Assembly (NCBI GenBank): GCA_900541745.1
Contig: UQLA01000019.1
Span: forward strand, 1 to 43,434
Source of the DNA: an uncultured Collinsella sp.
Lineage (GTDB): Bacteria; Actinomycetota; Coriobacteriia; Coriobacteriales; Coriobacteriaceae
DNA length: 43,434 nt
Reading direction: 5' to 3'
Shown here: piece by piece, positions 41,339 to 43,434 of the stretch
Position numbering within the stretch: position 1 is the stretch's first letter
How the letters are laid out: the number at the start of each line of letters is the position of its first letter
Made by a program: the position numbers and the translations under genes
Notes under the pieces: generated by a model
Database searches by the model: none
What the model saw: the letters and a program-made list of their open reading frames with translations, nothing else
Told to the model about the DNA's origin: nothing

Positions 41339-41809
41339 TTACTGAGCGGTCGCGGTCGAGCTAGCGCCCGCGGCTGCATCCTGCGAAAAATCAAGTGTAA
41401 CGCTCTCGCTGGGCTCCACCATGCCATAAGCGCCCGCAAGGTCGCGAATGCGCGTGTCGGCACCATAGACCGAATGCATGACCTCCAGGTCGGAGCTCTC
41501 GTCGGTCGCCTTCTCGAGCGTGTTGGTAAGCGCGGCGTTGCTGTTGAGCACCTGGGCCGTAACGCCGGCGAGCGCCACACGGGCGACACCGATCGTCATG
41601 AAGATGGCCGCAATGATGCAAAACGTTTTAAGAACGCTCATGAAAACCGGGCTTACCGCCTGGTTTGCCTGACGGCCCGCGCCCGTGTAGACATCAAAGC
41701 GCGGCGTGCGCTGCTCGCGGGGAGCAACGGGGGCCTGCGGTGCCTCACGATAGGCGGGCATGGCGTTCATATCATAGGCGAGTGCTGCGTTTGAGGTGTT
41801 GTAGCCCAT
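41339..41809 (-). CDS. ftsL: FtsL-like division protein
   Basis: Small bitopic protein of 156 residues. A cytoplasmic N-terminus with Pro/Arg (1-50) is followed by one membrane helix (about 55-83). A helical outside segment (about 86-125) could form the coiled coil that pairs with DivIC/FtsB, and the tail is Ala/Ser/Thr-rich. FtsL sequences are poorly conserved; the call rests on topology, size and position between rsmH and ftsI. GGGAGG lies 9 nt before the ATG. Confidence 0.8.
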   Translation of the reverse strand: MGYNTSNAALAYDMNAMPAYREAPQAPVAPREQRTPRFDVYTGAGRQANQAVSPVFMSVLKTFCIIAAIFMTIGVARVALAGVTAQVLNSNAALTNTLEKATDESSDLEVMHSVYGADTRIRDLAGAYGMVEPSESVTLDFSQDAAAGASSTATAQ

Positions 41810-41899
41810 GATATGCCGCCTCCCATCCCGAGTACGTTGGTAGTGTGTTTAAGCTTCGTTTGTGGTACGAGCGGGAGGTCCAATATCGCGCGGTCGCGT

Positions 41900-42865
41900 C
41901 TACAGACGCTGCGCCACGCGGATCTTGGCTGATCTCGCCCGAGGGTTGCGCGCAACCTCATCGGGTTGGGCAACCAGGGGTTTGCGGGTGATGACCTTGA
42001 GTATCGGCACGTTGCCGCACACGCACACCGGAATCTCCGGCGGACACGTGCACCCCTGGCTCATCTCCTTAAAGTGGTTCTTTACGATACGGTCCTCGAG
42101 CGAGTGATACGAGATGACGCAGATGCGTCCGCCCGGGTTGAGCCACCTTGTGGCGGCGTCAAGCCCTCGCTCGAGCACATCGAGTTCGTGATTGACCTCG
42201 ATGCGAATGGCCTGGAAACTTTTCTTGGCTGGGTGTCCGCCATGCCGACGAGCGGCAGCGGGGATACCAGCCTTGATGATCTCGACAAACTGACCGGTGG
42301 TTTCGATCGGCTCATGCTCGCGGCGGCGCACGATCTCACGCGCGATCTGCGAGGCGAACTTCTCTTCGCCATAGACGCGTAGAATCCGGGCGAGGTCGTG
42401 TTCGTTATAGGTGTTGATGACCTCAGCTGCGTTTAAGGTGTTGTTACCCGGATCCATCCGCATGTCCAATGGGGCGTCCTCGTTGTACGAAAAGCCCCTG
42501 CCAGGGATATCGAGTTGCGGCGACGAAACGCCCAAGTCGAACAGGAAGCCATCGACCCCGGGCACCTCGGCCGAGCAAAGCAGCTCGTCCAAGTCGCCGA
42601 AGTTGCCCTTCAGCAGCTGGTGCGGTACGCCGGGAACCTCGCGGTCCAGACGGGCGCCAGCGGCCTCGAGGGCCATGTCGTCCTGATCGACGCCGAGCAA
42701 AAGGCCGGTCTCCCCCACCTGCGCGGCCATCTTTACCGAATGGCCGGCACCGCCAAGGGTGCAGTCGCAGACGACGGAGCCGCTCTTTAGCTGCAGCGAC
42801 TCAAGCACTTCGCCGAGCATGACAGGTTCATGCCGATATTCTTGTGTCAAGATCCCACGCTCCAT
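41900..42865 (-). CDS. rsmH: 16S rRNA (cytosine-1402 N4) methyltransferase
   Basis: SAM-dependent methyltransferase (MraW) of 16S rRNA C1402. Of 321 residues, HEPVMLGEVLESL is the family start, VCDCTLGGAGHS the SAM-binding motif I, and FLFDLGVSSPQLD motif IV. AAKKSFQAIRIEVNHEL and ISYHSLEDRIVKNHF are the family signatures. A C-terminal CTCPPEIPVCVCG cysteine cluster may bind metal. The start codon has a poor ribosome-binding site; it lies 20 bp after mraZ. An in-frame TTG at 42850 with GGAG upstream is an alternative. Confidence 0.96.
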   Translation of the reverse strand: MERGILTQEYRHEPVMLGEVLESLQLKSGSVVCDCTLGGAGHSVKMAAQVGETGLLLGVDQDDMALEAAGARLDREVPGVPHQLLKGNFGDLDELLCSAEVPGVDGFLFDLGVSSPQLDIPGRGFSYNEDAPLDMRMDPGNNTLNAAEVINTYNEHDLARILRVYGEEKFASQIAREIVRRREHEPIETTGQFVEIIKAGIPAAARRHGGHPAKKSFQAIRIEVNHELDVLERGLDAATRWLNPGGRICVISYHSLEDRIVKNHFKEMSQGCTCPPEIPVCVCGNVPILKVITRKPLVAQPDEVARNPRARSAKIRVAQRL

Positions 42866-42885
42866 CCGTTACTCGTGCCTTGCCC

Positions 42886-43320
42886 TTACGAGAAGAAGAG
42901 GTCCAGCAGGGCCTCGTCGTCATCGTCCTCATCGGCCGTAGCGCGGTCCCAAACCTCAAGGTGGTCGTAGTTGCCCACAACCGTGACCTCGCGGTCGAGG
43001 TTCGCCTGCTTGCGGAGAGACTCAGAAAGACCGATACGACCCGCGCTGTCCACATCCATCGACGTGGTGCGCTTGTTGATCGCCCTCATAAGCTTCTGGT
43101 CGTTGATGTCACGCGGGTTAAAACCCTCGTGGCCCTCACGACCCGCGAAGAGTCCTTCGACCCACTTATCGAAGGCCTCGGCAGAGAACACGTACAGAGC
43201 ATCGACATCCAGGGCTTTGAACACGCGAACGTGCTCTCCAAGCTCCTCACGAAGGGGTGCAGGCAGGGATAGACGACCTTTTGCATCGAGATTGCGCTCG
43301 TATGCACCCGTCATTCCCAT
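42886..43320 (-). CDS. mraZ: Transcriptional regulator MraZ
   Basis: Ring-forming AbrB-like DNA-binding protein that regulates the dcw operon from its own promoter region. Of 144 residues, the two MraZ repeats are visible as YERNLDAKGRLSLPAPLREEL (around 7-27, split here as the first DxxGR motif) and TSMDVDSAGRIGL (second DxxGR, around 86). The tail is acidic (DEDDDDEALLDLFF). GGGGAGGG precedes the first ATG. It is the first gene of the 15.5-kb division/wall cluster. Confidence 0.95.
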   Translation of the reverse strand: MGMTGAYERNLDAKGRLSLPAPLREELGEHVRVFKALDVDALYVFSAEAFDKWVEGLFAGREGHEGFNPRDINDQKLMRAINKRTTSMDVDSAGRIGLSESLRKQANLDREVTVVGNYDHLEVWDRATADEDDDDEALLDLFFS

Positions 43321-43356
43321 GTGCGCCCTCCCCTCGGTTACTCAGATGGCACGTAC

Positions 43357-43373
43357 GCGGGGAACCACCCCGC
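43357..43373. promoter_or_regulatory. Downstream operator-like palindrome in the mraZ leader
   Basis: Palindrome GCGGGG-AACCA-CCCCGC. Together with 43394-43410 it shares the 13-base core GGGGYGGTTCCCC on the minus strand. The centres are 37 bp apart. Confidence 0.6.
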
Positions 43374-43388
43374 CTGTCGACGTCATCA

Positions 43389-43417
43389 ATAATATGGGGA
43401 ACCGCCCCATTTTTCAA
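43389..43417 (-). promoter_or_regulatory. mraZ (dcw cluster) promoter with palindrome in the spacer
   Basis: On the minus strand TTGAAA (43412-43417) and TATTAT (43389-43394) lie exactly 17 bp apart. The palindrome ATGGGG-CGGTT-CCCCAT (43394-43410) fills the spacer, so a protein bound there would block RNA polymerase. The start is expected near 43382. Confidence 0.7.
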
Positions 43418-43434
43418 CACCTTTCCCCCTGTCT

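Overview
The window is a gene-dense, GC-rich bacterial chromosome segment. The gene content points to an actinobacterium of the Coriobacteriia, most likely Collinsella or a close relative. The evidence is a dcw cluster without ftsA, the actinobacterial division block ftsZ-pgeF-yggS-sepF-yggT-divIVA, a DivIVA/Wag31-type protein, and anaerobe-type short ThiC. The genus is an inference; no rRNA, tRNA, CRISPR array, transposase or phage gene was seen.

Left part (1-20 kb). argG and argH (arginine synthesis) lie on the minus strand, separated by a terminator and an unrecognised 56-residue gene. Upstream of argG is a roughly 280-nt leader holding a 24-codon ORF that ends in a cluster of arginine codons, plus overlapping hairpins. 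This looks like an arginine attenuator. Next come a Cof-type HAD phosphatase (+), polA (-), an M18 aminopeptidase (+), yaaA (+), a small membrane protein (-), and a thiamine unit (TPP riboswitch-thiC, then thiD). They are followed by an SGNH hydrolase, a PARG-like protein with a changed catalytic motif, a BI-1 family membrane protein and a small unknown gene (all -). A Pit phosphate transporter with its DUF47 partner and a nitroreductase (all +) complete this part. The intergenic gaps are unusually rich in long palindromes, including three 55-bp palindromes at an 80-81 bp period between thiD and the SGNH hydrolase, and two related GGCCGGCC-cored inverted repeats.

Right part (19.7-43.4 kb). 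All genes are on the minus strand. Read in transcription order: mraZ-rsmH-ftsL-ftsI-murF-mraY-murD-ftsW-murG-murC-murB-ftsQ-ftsZ, a terminator, pgeF-pstS-pstC-pstA-pstB-phoU, a terminator, then yggS-sepF-yggT-divIVA. These genes make the peptidoglycan precursor (MurB, C, D, F, MraY, MurG), polymerise and cross-link it at the septum (FtsW, FtsI), and build and anchor the division ring (FtsQ, FtsL, FtsZ, SepF, DivIVA). murE is not in the cluster. The high-affinity phosphate operon pstSCAB-phoU sits inside the division block, between pgeF and yggS, with pgeF and pstS overlapping by four bases. The cluster starts from a clear promoter at the right edge whose 17-bp spacer is almost entirely a palindrome, repeated 37 bp downstream.
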